From the NCBI RefSeq assembly GCF_003589595.1, contig NW_020653726.1, positions 13,747,754 through 13,811,753 on the forward strand: a DNA stretch of 64,000 bases, written 5' to 3'. Below are positions 32,846 through 42,400 of the stretch, piece by piece. The notes beneath the pieces were generated by a model. It was not told the origin of the DNA, made no database searches, and saw only the letters and a list, made by a program, of their open reading frames with translations. The DNA comes from Hyposmocoma kahamanoa (lineage: Eukaryota > Arthropoda > Insecta > Lepidoptera > Cosmopterigidae). A program made the position numbers and the translations under genes. Each line of letters opens with the position of its first letter. Position 1 is the stretch's first letter.

Positions 32846-32955
32846 CGCGTCCCGTAGTTGGATACTAATCATTTTAGGAGTGGGCTTAGGTGATAGTCCG
32901 CCATGCAGGCTCAATGAGGTTTGGATGCTCCACGAATTTCCAAGGGTTGTGAACT
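32846..32955 (+). repeat. Rep-I copy
   Basis: AGTGGGCTTAGGTGATAGTC, CGCCATGCAGGCTCAATGAG, then CCAAGGGTTGTGAAC. It belongs with 42232-42400. I recognise the GATAGTCCGCC...GGCCCAATGCGG pattern as a widespread lepidopteran repeat. Confidence 0.65.
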
Positions 32956-32974
32956 TTCTTATTTATAAAACGAA

Positions 32975-33570
32975 CTTTGACATCGACTAAGCAAAGTTTG
33001 CGATCTAAGCAAGTTTTTCGTATTTACAAACGAATTTTGCCTGAGTTTAAGCAGGAAATTTCGGTTGGGCAGTTTTCGGGAAGCTCCGGGACGTCTTCTC
33101 GTCCGCAATACCGCAGTCCTCGAAGACAAAAGTCTTCAAGCAATGGGTGTTGCCAGCGACGACTTACGGCTCTGAGACGTGGTCACTTATTATGGACTCG
33201 TAAAAAAGCTCAAAGTCGCTCAATGAACTATGGAGCGAGCAATGCTCGGTATTTCTCTACGTGATCGAATTAGAAATGAGGAGATCCGTAGAAGAATGAA
33301 AGTCACCAACAAAGCTCAAAATATTAGCAAGTTGAAGTGGCAGTGGGCAGGGCTACATAGCTCGTAGAACTGACGGCCGTTGGGGCAAACAGGTTCTCGA
33401 ATGGAGACCACGAACCTGAAGGCTTTCAGTAGGACGGGTCCTTGGACGGATGTCCTGGTAAGGGCGGCGGGTAACCGATGGATGCATGTCGCATTCGACC
33501 GGCAATCTTTGGGGGAGACCTATGTTCAGCATTGGACGTCTTCCATCTGATACGATGATGATGATGACGA
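32975..33570 (+). pseudogene. LINE-R (RTE-like) reverse transcriptase C-terminal fragment
   Basis: A readable segment from 33230 gives MERAMLGISLRDRIRNEE and then ISKLKWQWAG. After a frameshift near 33355 it continues YIARRTDGRWGKQVLEWRPR, and further frameshifted remnants of the PPTRWTDD and AGNRWM blocks follow. The copy ends in a run of GATGATGATG-type repeats, as RTE-like elements often do. Several frameshifts and an in-frame TAG make it non-functional. It is 5'-truncated; the palm with the catalytic aspartates is absent. Confidence 0.88.
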
Positions 33571-33834
33571 AGCAGGAAATTAAATTAAACTTTGATTTTA
33601 CTTCGTATTGCTTAATAATTCATAATTCATTGCACACCGGAAATACTTAGTTATTTATTTATGTTATACTGGAACGTTTTGGTTGTAATACTTTTTTAAA
33701 TGGTATAATATAATTAAAATTAAAATATATTTGTATGTTGGACAAAGTTCGTTTGGTAAATTCGAAAAACTTGTTTAGCTCGCCATCTTTTCTTAATCGA
33801 ATTCAATATTCGTTTTCATAAATCTCAGCCTTAC

Positions 33835-34009
33835 TAACTGGTCGATTTGAAGTGAAACAGTTGACGACACCCATTGACGACACCCGTCAATTGTTTCGAA
33901 CTCGGGCTGGCCAATCGGAGCGCATTTGTCACAGTAATGATATGGCCGAATAGTTTTCAAACAAATTAAATGACATTTCTTCTCTATTTCTGGTTATATA
34001 CTCGATGTT
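33835..34009 (-). mobile_element. Rep-E copy 3, terminal 175 bp only
   Basis: Ends with TTTCTGGTTATATACTCGATG, the family TIR. GGCTGGCCAATCGGAGCGCA matches copies 1 and 2. Inside, TTGACGACACCC is duplicated in tandem, unlike the other copies. Confidence 0.8.
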
Positions 34010-34473
34010 TATGGTTAAGTTCAAAACAAACAGTTTTGTGACCACTGTCTCACTCATAAATCCAAAACGACAGCGAATAAGGCACACAATTGCAATTTAA
34101 TTAACAACAACAGTGAATTGAACGTAATTGTATTATTTGCACACGAGAAACACAACAAAACCATAATATTGTTCGCAAAAGTTTTTCGTTCTCAGCCGGC
34201 GCTCATGACACTAATGACCCGACGATGGAAACATGAGATAGTTCTCATTTGCGGAAATAACGAACCATGTAATGGATATGCCTCGTATTCATTACGTCAA
34301 AATAATCGTTCTATTCCAATGGAACGTATTAATAATAATATGTACATACAAAGCGCAGATAAATCACAGACTGGTACATAATCGTACCTAACTTTACACC
34401 AGACAAATATGTATAATTTTATCTTACAAACGCCAACAAAGATTGTTACTGTTGGTAATTCTAAATTAGTTTA
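34010..34473. other. Non-coding stretch
   Basis: An 87-codon frame (34118-34381) has no recognised domain. A short (TA)n run lies at 34474-34494 just beyond. Confidence 0.4.
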
Positions 34474-34497
34474 TACATATATATATATATACATATA

Positions 34498-35043
34498 CAT
34501 GCTGTCATCGCTAAGTGTGCCCTGGCGATTATTCCATAAATATAAGAGATATCCAAAAGCTTTAAACTGATATCGAAAGTACGTTACCTAATGAGTAAAT
34601 GGAGATTAATAACTTTTTAAAAATAAAACTAGAAATATCCAAAATTTTAACGTTAAACACTCCCATTTAATATGACATTCGTAGGGAGGCTTTAGTTGAC
34701 CTTCTTTAAGAGGTAACAAACAGTAAGCTTACCTACAGATAGTAAAACTGCTATAAAGTAATAAAACTATCTTTCCATTGAATAAAAATATTATAGCATA
34801 GTCAATTATTTGGTCAAGTGTGAGTTGTCCATATAAATGAATAAAATTGATCAATTTTTTTTAGTGCTGATAGTAGACAGTTTCATGAAAGGATCATTTC
34901 ATTGCATGGGATGAAAAAATCGGAACAGCAGAAGTTGGTCCAATATAAACAAATGTTTTTCATACAAAATTAATAAAATTGTTAATATTTCTCTTACATT
35001 TGTGGTATAACGGCCTAGACACACTTGACGATTACACCCAGTG
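34498..35043. mobile_element. Rep-K copy 1, mariner-like MITE
   Basis: The left terminus (CATGCTGTCATCGCTAAGTG then TGCCCTGGCGATTATTCC) and the right terminus (CTAGACACACTTGACGATTA then CACCCAGTG) are inverted versions of CAGGGTGTAATNGTTAAGTG. TA lies on both sides. The interior shares GTACGTTACCTAATGAGTAA and AATAAAACTAG with copy 2. No transposase. Confidence 0.75.
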
Positions 35044-35781
35044 TACATATAGATTGTAATATATAATAAATGGATAGTGTTTGTATATGTATTATATGTT
35101 AAAATCACAGACCACAGTGGTTAAAATCATGTTAAAATATATTTTTCAACACATTTGCTCGTAACGGGCTTCTTATTGTATCGCTTTTAGGCTCATAAAC
35201 CTAGCTATTGAACACGCGTTTGTAATTATATTACAAAACGTGTGTGTAATAAGTATAGGCTTAACCGGATTAAGATGTATCTCACAACAAGGCCTATGTA
35301 TTAAAACTATGCATTCTTAAATTATCCGGGTTATGTCTTTGAAATTAACTTGATCTATTAAAAAAACAGCTCTAACCTACATATTATAAGATTCAAATTA
35401 CAATGACAGTAATCCCAAACAAACAGGGTCACAGTTTTTTTTTTATTTCTGTTTAATACGGTTGTGTAGTCTTACCTTACAAATAAAGTTTTATTAATAA
35501 ATTTATATTTCTTATTTGATGTGATAAATATAGAAAAACATACACAATATACACCTATAAAACTTTAATTGAATAAAATTACTTATTTTGGATAATATTT
35601 TACACGAATGTGAGTGAAATAAGGACATATTTATATTATTTCGCATTGGCTGTTTAGGAATTTCACCTAAGTCTCATTATTGCCGAAGCACCTGCGCGCG
35701 CATATTATTATCCGCGCCGCGGCGCCAGGCGCAGAAAAAATAACTCTGCGCGCCAATTTCCATTGATACGTTCGAAACATT

Positions 35782-35788
35782 TATATAC
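35782..35788 (+). promoter_or_regulatory. TATA box candidate
   Basis: TATATAC lies 40 bases upstream of the ATG at 35822, downstream of a CpG-rich segment. Spacing leaves room for a short leader of about 10 bases or slightly more. Confidence 0.4.
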
Positions 35789-35821
35789 GCTGTGTGTTAG
35801 ATAATTACCTAGGTGTTTAAA

Positions 35822-35965
35822 ATGTCCTGCTCAAGCACGGAAGAAAACATTTTGATGGATTTAACACCGCACGAAATCCTCACAGAGGCACAAAACGCAA
35901 GTGACAGTTTATTACCATCGAAATCCAGAGAAAAATACATGGCTGCATATGAAACTTTTAATTAA
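35822..35965 (+). CDS. 47-residue protein resembling the N-terminus of a tyrosine recombinase
   Basis: ATG to TAA, 47 codons, with more balanced codon use than the surrounding A+T-rich DNA. It begins MSCSSTEENILMDLTPHEIL and ends with LLPSKSREKYMAAYETFN. The pattern LLPxKSRxxYxxAYxxF is what I recall from the start of the helical SAM-like, core-binding domain of insect tyrosine recombinase-type (Crypton-like) proteins. There it is normally followed by a tryptophan and several hundred further residues. Here a stop follows at once, then AATAAA six bases downstream of the stop codon. It has no signal peptide or membrane segment. It is either a truncated remnant kept in a non-autonomous element or a small stand-alone protein. 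Family assignment is inference from memory. Confidence 0.5.
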   Translation: MSCSSTEENILMDLTPHEILTEAQNASDSLLPSKSREKYMAAYETFN

Positions 35966-35970
35966 TACCA

Positions 35971-35976
35971 AATAAA
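35971..35976 (+). terminator. Polyadenylation signal candidate
   Basis: AATAAA begins six bases after the TAA of the 47-codon ORF and is followed by T-rich and then TGTTTC/TGTG-containing sequence, a usual arrangement for 3' end formation. Confidence 0.5.
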
Positions 35977-36414
35977 GCTATTTTTCATTTCCATTTTACT
36001 CAAGTTTGTTTCATTTTCCTCGCAAATGTGTTGAAAAACGTCGTATGAAACACGTGTGCTTTGATCATTACACTCTCGGCTTTCTTATCGCGCTCGCCTG
36101 CGGCTCGCGCGAGTAATAACGCCTCGTGTGTAATGACCAACTTAGCACACTTGTATCATAATGTACTATTATGTATGTTTTTATTACGTGTAAATTATGT
36201 GTCATAATTACTTTTTTAAACTTTGATTGCTTTTAATTGTTATATTTATAATATTCTGAAGCAAGTTGTCCGGATGACTGGAAGAGATTGCCTAAGGGCA
36301 TTAAGTCCGCCATTTGTGCTATTTTATGTGCAATAGAGTTTAAATAAATATTTATGGACTTACCAAACAATAAATGTGTTACTCGGTAAATCTCACAAAA
36401 TCCTAAATCTAGTT

Positions 36415-36628
36415 AATAGCAGTGGCGCTCCTTGTGAAAGAGTTCGTTCAGGGATGTACCACCTTGCCGATTTCTGCCGCCAAGCAGTAATGTCAGCATT
36501 ACTGTTCCGGTTTGAAGAGCAACTGTGCTGGTGAAACTACATGCACATGGGATTAGCAACTTATGTCGCAGGATGACGGGCGCGGAGGCAGTGCTCTTCA
36601 GATCTTTGCGATTGAAAGCTCTAGAGAT
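36415..36628 (+). repeat. Rep-A copy, 3' truncated
   Basis: AATAGCAGTGGCGCTCCTTG to GCGATTGAAAGCTCTAGAG. The last ~90 bp are missing. Confidence 0.85.
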
Positions 36629-36748
36629 CTACTGCCGTACGTCGTCCGACATCAACTTTTAACTTTTTCTTTTTAGCCGAATTATTTTTTCCGTTTCAAT
36701 CGTTTTTAAAGCATATTCACCTCGAAACCAAAACAACCACGCCACTTA

Positions 36749-36939
36749 GGCTCAATTTATATTGCGGCGGAACGGAATGGAAGCGAATTTTTGCACATGC
36801 TTGAGAGTGCTCGTGCATTCCGCGGAAGATTTTGGCTCGTATCTAGTTTGTACATTACACAATTGATCATAAAGTTCATTATGCTAATATCGTTACAAAA
36901 ATTCGCATCTATTCCGTTTCGCCGTAATGTAAATGAGCC
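36749..36939. mobile_element. PIF/Harbinger-like MITE with TTA target duplication
   Basis: The 191 bp element starts GGCTCAATTTATATTGCGGC and ends GCCGTAATGTAAATGAGCC. The two ends pair over roughly 45 bases with a few mismatches, including the inner GAACGGAAT and GCGAATTTTTG blocks. TTA flanks both sides exactly (36746-36748 and 36940-36942). Confidence 0.8.
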
Positions 36940-37242
36940 TTAAGTGTGAAACACACAGAGAGCGAGTTCGGGTCGGGATCGCGACGGGTCTAATTCAGTG
37001 TATTTATAAGGATGACAACTCACTGAGCGCGGGCGCGTGTGCCCATCCCGTCCCGTTGTTTAGCGATTTCTACATTATATAAATAACAACGTTAGTCAAT
37101 AACATAGCAAATACTGAGAAGTCGATAAAAATATTACGGTTTTCACCAACTTAAAATTGTGCTTGAAAAACCAAGACTCATGCTTGTGCTTCAGTTTAAC
37201 ACTATTTTCATTTAATCCATGCCATTTCAAACTTTGCCACAC

Positions 37243-37501
37243 TTTTTTATGACATCAAATGACGGAATTAACAAGTCATGCGCCTGGTGGTATGCGACAC
37301 GCCTGTCCATAGCAGTTGCAGTGCCACTCAAAGCTTTAAATCGCAAAGATCTGAGGAGCACTGCCGCTGCGCCCGTCACCATGAGACGTAACTTGACAAG
37401 TCCATGAGCCTGTAATGTCACCAGCACCCTTACCCTCCAAAACCGGTAGGCAGCATCACTTCTCTGGACGAACTCTTTCACAGGGAACTATACTGCTACT
37501 A
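37243..37501 (-). repeat. Rep-A SINE-like copy
   Basis: TTTTTTATGACATCAAATGA to TTTCACAGGGAACTATACTG. The segment around GCTTGGCGGCAG is missing. Confidence 0.9.
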
Positions 37502-38044
37502 AACTTTCACAACGACAAACCCAAGGTCATTTATTTTGGCACAATTATGTTTATTATATGCTTTTATATGTTTATTATGTTCATTGCATGTTGTGTTTAC
37601 CTCTAAGTGTTTGTGGCAATTACATCGCTTGTAAAGGTATGATAAGGTATAATAAGTAATATTGTACCCAGATGTTGGTAAACCTAATAAATAAATATAA
37701 ATAAAATATGTTTGTCTACGTAAGTCAATGTTGTCTACAATTTATTTGTACCCGTTAATCCGTTTTGGCAAAGGAACAGAATTTACTGACAACCAAACCG
37801 CATACGTAACCAGAATAAATTTGCATAAATGTTGCCACAATATTTTTCTACAATATCCTTTGTGTACTTCGGCAAACCCAGTTGTAATAACATGTAGTTT
37901 CGTGGCTCAACTTTTTACGACAAACAGTATTCGAGATAATCCACCAACAAACTATAAAGACGTCTTTACGTTCAGTTCTACATTTACGAAACAAAGTAAA
38001 ACTTTTTTTTTTTTAGATATAAGGAATTTATTTCTAATACAAAG
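37502..38044. other. Stretch containing part of a 144-codon frame
   Basis: A plus-strand frame runs 37728-38162, but its last third is Rep-C sequence. The first ~105 codons show no recognised domain. Codon use follows base composition, so I do not call a gene. Confidence 0.3.
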
Positions 38045-38178
38045 AGTCTTTATAGGAAATGAAACTATTTTTCCGGATTTAAATCGCGTATATTTGTTTT
38101 TTCAAACAAACCGACGTTTCGGGCCCTTTACAGGTCCCATGGTCACGGTTGACTATGTGTAACAATCGCGAAAACCTA
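38045..38178 (+). repeat. Rep-C, best copy
   Basis: GGAAATGAAACTATTTTTCC, TTTAAATCGCGTATATTTG, TTTACAGGTCCCATGGTCAC, then GTGTAACAATCGCGAAAACC. Confidence 0.85.
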
Positions 38179-38236
38179 AGAACTCGAAAGAGTCTTTATC
38201 TTAATTAAATTTTTATTGAATTGATATTCAATTATT

Positions 38237-38292
38237 TTTTGTGAAATTACTCCACTAGTTTGTTATAATTATTAATACAAAGATCGAACAAG
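38237..38292 (-). repeat. Rep-S tail fragment
   Basis: GTGAAATTACTCCACTAGTT, TGTTATAATTATTAATACAA, then AGATCGAAC. The tRNA-like part is absent. Confidence 0.75.
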
Positions 38293-38444
38293 TCTTTATC
38301 TTTTTAATTTAAGAATAAAGGGAGATTAAAAACAAATTACGCTTGTCTACACTTGCACACACATATTGCTAAACTATCAGATATTCGAAAATAATAAACA
38401 AATTAAAGAACTGTTACAATCTATATGACTTAGTACTTCAAGTA

Positions 38445-38672
38445 CTTTTTCTTCTTCGTCTTCAAGTGCCTCTCCATTATTGAAGGTCGGCAGTCAGTTT
38501 TGTATATCTTTCTTTGTTCAGAGCTAGCCTGAACCTTCCGCTTCCCAGCTACTTTGCCCATCATTATAGTGTGCAATAGATGATAAGTGTCATGTCACAG
38601 TACATGACCCGAATAGGCAACCTTCCGCTGCTTGACAGTGCGTATCAACTCTTTGACAACCTGAAGTACGTA
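38445..38672 (-). pseudogene. Non-LTR retrotransposon C-terminal fragment
   Basis: Minus-strand reading gives VKQRKVAYLGHVLRHDTYHL and then IMMGKVAGKRK, conserved blocks of the C-terminal region of insect LINE polyproteins. A G-rich GRRK...W block normally following is degenerate. Both ends are truncated. Confidence 0.75.
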
Positions 38673-38749
38673 AGGTATAAAATTATATCAAAATCCAATC
38701 AATAAAAAATATATCGAAAGTCGTAGACCAAGATCAAGTTAAGCTACTA

Positions 38750-38852
38750 GTAATGTATCTACATTAGTAGTGGCTTATCATACATTATATCGCTTCAATC
38801 ATAGGTACGGCATTGCGTTCTGGGGTAATGCCAAACGCAGTCCAGATGTATA
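38750..38852 (+). pseudogene. LINE fragment cut short by Rep-A
   Basis: The frame reads YGIAFWGNAKRSPDV followed by TAG. The YGIxFWGN block is a well-known motif just before the ILQKRA block in Jockey-like LINEs. The LINE sequence stops where the Rep-A copy begins. Confidence 0.65.
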
Positions 38853-38854
38853 GA

Positions 38855-39005
38855 TTTTTTTATGATACCAAGTATCAGCGATGAACAAGTCGTGCTCCTG
38901 CGGTAAGCGACACGCCTGTCCATAGCAATTGCAGTGCCACTCGGAGCCTTAAGTCGCAAAGATCTAAAGGGCACTGCCACTGCGCTCGTCACCCTGAGAC
39001 ATAAA
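38855..39005 (-). repeat. Rep-A 3' half
   Basis: TTTTTTTATGATACCAAGTA to CACCCTGAGACATAAATTTT. It is broken where Rep-B begins. Confidence 0.85.
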
Positions 39006-39007
39006 TT

Positions 39008-39272
39008 TTTACTGACTTAAAAAAAGGAGGTTTTTAATTCGACTGTACACTTTTGTGTCATCGATTTCAATGATTATTTTTTTGTTGGAAAGGGGATATT
39101 TCAATAGTGGTCTCATTCAAATTAGAAAAAATATTCCACTCCTAAGGGTGACAAATTAGGGGATGAATCCGATTTATTGCATTGCAACCGCTTTCCTCTA
39201 ACCCTAACCGATTTCAATAAAACTTGTCAAACAGATGTAATTTCACGTACTTTTGAGGTCGTGTTTTTATAA
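39008..39272 (+). repeat. Rep-B copy, internally shortened
   Basis: ACTGACTTAAAAAAAGGAGG at the left and CACGTACTTTTGAGGTCGTG at the right, with the CGATTTCAATGATT block inside. It lacks about 170 bp relative to the copy at 26497. Confidence 0.8.
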
Positions 39273-39300
39273 AAAAAAGCTATAATAAAAATACAATTTG

Positions 39301-39588
39301 TAATACCAAGTAAGGGGATGAACAAGTACTAAGCAACACGCCTATCTATAGCAATTGCAGTGTCACACAGAGCTTTAAATCGCGAAGATCTTAGAGAGAC
39401 TGCCACTGCGCCTATCACCCTGAAACATGAGTCGGCAAGTCCAATGTGCCCGTAATTTTACCAGCACCCTTAACCTTCACTACCGATACGCTGTATTGCG
39501 AGCATTACTGCTTGGCGACAGAAATACAGATAGGGTGGCAGTACTTCCCTAGACCAACTCTTTCACAAAGAGCTCTAATGCTACTAAA
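39301..39588 (-). repeat. Rep-A SINE-like copy
   Basis: TAATACCAAGTAAGGGGATG to AGAGCTCTAATGCTACTAAA. Nearly full length with about 10 bp missing near the 3' terminus. Confidence 0.9.
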
Positions 39589-39599
39589 GTTCTTTTAAT

Positions 39600-40150
39600 T
39601 CCTTCAATGAACCATATTAGCAAAGTGTGTGTTGAGGGCTGTACTCGTGAAATTCTTCATAATTAAATATAAAATTCCATACCGAACTTTATTGTCACTG
39701 TACAATGCACTGACCAATTCCATAATACAGTACGGTCTTAGTAGTGAGGACCCGCAAGTCTCACTTGTGTGATATACATGAACTCTAATTAAGAATTCTT
39801 AAAACCATTGTACCTGGGAAATTTAAGAAGGAATTTTGAAATAACTAGCAGTGGTTTAAGTTTTGCAAAACACCACCTGTTAACGAAAGAAAAAAGTACA
39901 TGTTACTTATAGAAAATTTCTTTAACAATTAGTTACAAGTGCCTAACAAGCGTAATAATCAATGGAGAACTGCAGCAAATCCAAAACTAACTATTCCGAG
40001 GATTTATAATAAGTACGGGGAACATCAAAACAAATACATAATTCCTCGAATTATTAATGGTCTTCCATAAAGCACTAAAAGACGAGCTTAACCCATAAAG
40101 GATAAAATAAAACAATACCTCCTTAACCAAATATGATATTCAAATAAACT
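39600..40150 (+). pseudogene. Degenerate LINE reverse transcriptase C-terminus
   Basis: Around 39650 the frame reads IPYRTLLSLYNALTNSIIQY, the LLxLYxALxxSxIxYG block of LINE polymerases. Around 40000 it reads RIYNKYGEHQNKYIIPRIIN followed by GLP, matching the YxIPxxxNxLP block near the end of such proteins. Many stops lie between. It is homologous to the same protein region as 38750 but is a different copy. Confidence 0.6.
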
Positions 40151-40449
40151 TCAAATGTAATTGTAATTTTATTATTATACTTACATTACTATAAAGACTA
40201 ACGTTTGAGAATAAGTATCCTAATCCTAACGTATTTTACACTAACAAACTTATAAAGAGACTAATTTGCTATTTTGAAAATTAAGCATACCGTATAACAT
40301 TTACGACGGAAATAATGGTTCATCACACTTCCACAACAAATGAAATTATTAATTCGCAAGCATGAGCTTGCGACGAACGCGACCGGTCCAGTCAGGTCGG
40401 TGGGAGCGGAATATCTTCTTACCTCCCCTATTTTTGTGTTTATTATTGG

Positions 40450-40476
40450 TATATATATATATATATATATATATAT
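40450..40476. repeat. (AT)n microsatellite
   Basis: Uninterrupted AT dinucleotide run of about 27 bases. Confidence 0.95.
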
Positions 40477-40554
40477 TTGAAACAGTTATACTCTTCAGCG
40501 GAGTGGAGCATCCACGAAGTAAACCCTTGCTACCGGGAATTTCCAGATAAATTG

Positions 40555-40665
40555 AGTGTCGTATTAACTAAACTAATGGATAATTCACGTATTTAAGTAA
40601 AATTGTTGCTCGACACATGAGCTTCCGTGGCGGTGACTCAACGAAAACTGCGCCCAAAAGCCCAG
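40555..40665 (-). repeat. Rep-F copy
   Basis: The minus strand gives GAGTCACCGCCACGGAAGCT, then TGTGTCGAGCAACAATTTTA and TTAGTTTAGTTAATACGAC. It matches 42114 and 56583. Confidence 0.7.
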
Positions 40666-40835
40666 TCATTCAGGACCGGTGCGGACTCTGGCGGTGGCAG
40701 CGAGCTGCTACCCTAGATGGCTTCATTCTTATTAAAGTCATATATAAGGCCACCACATCAAACCACATCACTTTCGAAAGTCTCATCCACACTAACCACT
40801 GATGGTAGTATTTATCACTGTTTTCCATCTGGGAG

Positions 40836-41638
40836 TAGGGATGCACGTTTTTTGCTTTGAATTGATTTTTTAGATCGTAATGGATCATATGCCTCTGAAT
40901 CGATCGCATAAAATCGAAATCAATTTCGATTAAAAAAAATAATTTTGGTAGCCTTTTTGGCGTCAGTCGGCTACGGCTTTCATTTAGGGCGCGTTCAAAT
41001 TAGCCGCTATAGCCTGTCACTTTTCATACAATTTCTAGAAGCAATGCAACCGCGCGGCGGCCGCACGGCATTCGCGCTGCCGCCACGTTGCCGCGCGGTT
41101 GCAATCACGGTTAGTGAGGTGTACATATTAAATTTTCAAATCAACCACGATGGATGAAAATTGAATTGAAGCCTTTATAGAGAATGTAAAATAACACCTT
41201 ACAATATTGGGATAGCAGTTCCGCCAGTTATTCCAATTGATTGAATAAAAAAAGGCATGGTCGCACTTCAGTAGCGCGAACGTCAACAGCGGCTAATTTG
41301 AACGCGCCCCTAGAGTTATACTAACCAGCGAGAAAAGACGTCAGATGGCACAGAAGTAGGGACAGTTGCCAAATATTGTAGACTTATTGTTACTTAGATG
41401 TTGCCAAACTGCTTTTCTTGCAGGCCAATAAAAAATAGCGATTCAGAAAGAGACTGTTTTATTTAAATTATGAATACGATCTAGAAGATTCCATTCGCCT
41501 TAATGTTAAATCGGTTTACTTAAAAATCGTATTCAAATGAATCAATACAAAAAATCGCTAGATCTTTGTAAGTCAATGGCTAGATCGTATACATTTGAAT
41601 GGATCTTCATCAAAATCGAACCGTAATGTGCATCCCTA
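40836..41638. mobile_element. hAT-like element of 803 bp with 8 bp target duplication
   Basis: Ends TAGGGATGCAC and GTGCATCCCTA are exact inverse copies. The flanks are TCTGGGAG (40828-40835) and GCTGGGAG (41639-41646), an 8 bp target duplication with one mismatch, as hAT transposons make. No transposase frame, so it is non-autonomous. It contains a second MITE at 40987-41309 and ATCGATTTT-type subterminal repeats. Confidence 0.85.
40987..41309. mobile_element. PIF/Harbinger-like MITE nested in the hAT-like element
   Basis: Ends GGGCGCGTTCAAATTAGCCG and CGGCTAATTTGAACGCGCCC pair over at least 20 bases. Flanks TTA and CTA are near-identical 3 bp. The interior is G+C-rich (GCGCGGCGGCCGCACGGC). 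It shares its terminal motif with 17294-17543. Confidence 0.85.
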
Positions 41639-42113
41639 GCTGGGAGTAACCTTGGCTCGAGATTAGAGGTGGGCGTCGGGCGTTTAAACGAAAAGCACCT
41701 ACAAAAGTTTGCTTTTTTAAAATAAGCACATAAGCTTTTCAATTTAAGCGTTAACTATGGTCAATTCGATACTCAACAACTTGATTTTTTGTGTTTGCAA
41801 TGTGCTTATGTTTCAAGTCCCGCCATCTATATTTCCTAAATAAGTTAATTCGGCAATGTGAATAATAATTTTATAAATAAAAATGAAACTCGTGTTTTAC
41901 AAATAAAGTTCCTTATCTTAAAACCTTTATTAGCGCACTCTAGCTTTTCGCTATCAACACAACGTTGTAAGTTTTTTTTAACATAAAAGTCTATGCACCT
42001 AAACGTTTTTCTAAACGATTTTCTAAAAGCGTTTAAAAAAGCACGCTTTTTTAAAAAGGACGTTTTAACTTTTAAAAAAATAAGCATTTTTTCCTATTTC
42101 TATCCGTGATCCC
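41639..42113. other. Non-coding stretch
   Basis: Minus-strand frames at 41542-41742 and 41845-42087 show no domain; the second is Lys/Phe-rich from base composition. It contains repeated AAAAAAGC / GCTTTTTT motifs near 42030-42080. Confidence 0.4.
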
Positions 42114-42215
42114 TATTAAACATGTCGAACAAAAATTCAACTTAAATACATGAGTTACCCATTAGTTTAGTTAATGTGTATGAGTTTCATAGTAGTTTTC
42201 TATTTCAATCAATCA
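42114..42215 (+). repeat. Rep-F copy
   Basis: TTAAACATGTCGAACAAAAA, CCCATTAGTTTAGTTAATGT and TAGTAGTTTTCTATTTCAAT. Confidence 0.7.
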
Positions 42216-42231
42216 ATCAACATCACTCTAT

Positions 42232-42400
42232 TTATACGTCCCAGTGCTAAGCACGGGTATCCTCTCAGGCGAAGATTTAAACCATAGTCCGCACACTGGC
42301 CCAATGCGGGTTGGGGACTTCAAACGTTTTCAGAGGCTTGTGAACCTTCTTCAACATGCCGGTTTCATCACGCTGTTTTCCTTCATCGAAGCTTATGGTA
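42232..42400 (+). repeat. Rep-I copy
   Basis: TCCCAGTGCTAAGCACGGGT, CCATAGTCCGCACACTGGCC, CAATGCGGGTTGGGGACTTC, then CATGCCGGTTTCATCACG and TTTTCCTTCATCG. I recognise this as a repeat widespread in Lepidoptera. Confidence 0.75.

Larger units (their letters stand above)
35142..36143 (+). mobile_element. Compact unit with TATA box, 47-codon ORF and poly(A) signal
   Basis: The left boundary is suggested by TTTTTCAACACATTTGC at 35142 and its inverse GCAAATGTGTTGAAAAA at about 36018. The following CATTACACTCTCGGC and GCCTCGTGTGTAATG (36067-36143) form a second inverted pair around a CG-rich core. Between lie a G+C-rich upstream region (35690-35750), a TATA box, a short ORF and AATAAA. I read it as a non-autonomous transposon or a deleted derivative of one. 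Exact ends are uncertain. Confidence 0.45.

Noticed and set aside
33020..33120. Possible host exon upstream of the LINE-R fragment
   Set aside because: It is continuous with the retrotransposon relic and has no independent coding signal.
37728..38162. 144-codon frame
   Set aside because: The last third is Rep-C, and the remainder shows composition-driven residues without a domain.
40450..40476. AT run as a replication or promoter element
   Set aside because: A plain dinucleotide microsatellite with no supporting context.
41845..42087. 80-codon Lys/Phe-rich frame
   Set aside because: Composition reflects A+T-rich AAAAAGC/GCTTTTT repeats; no domain.
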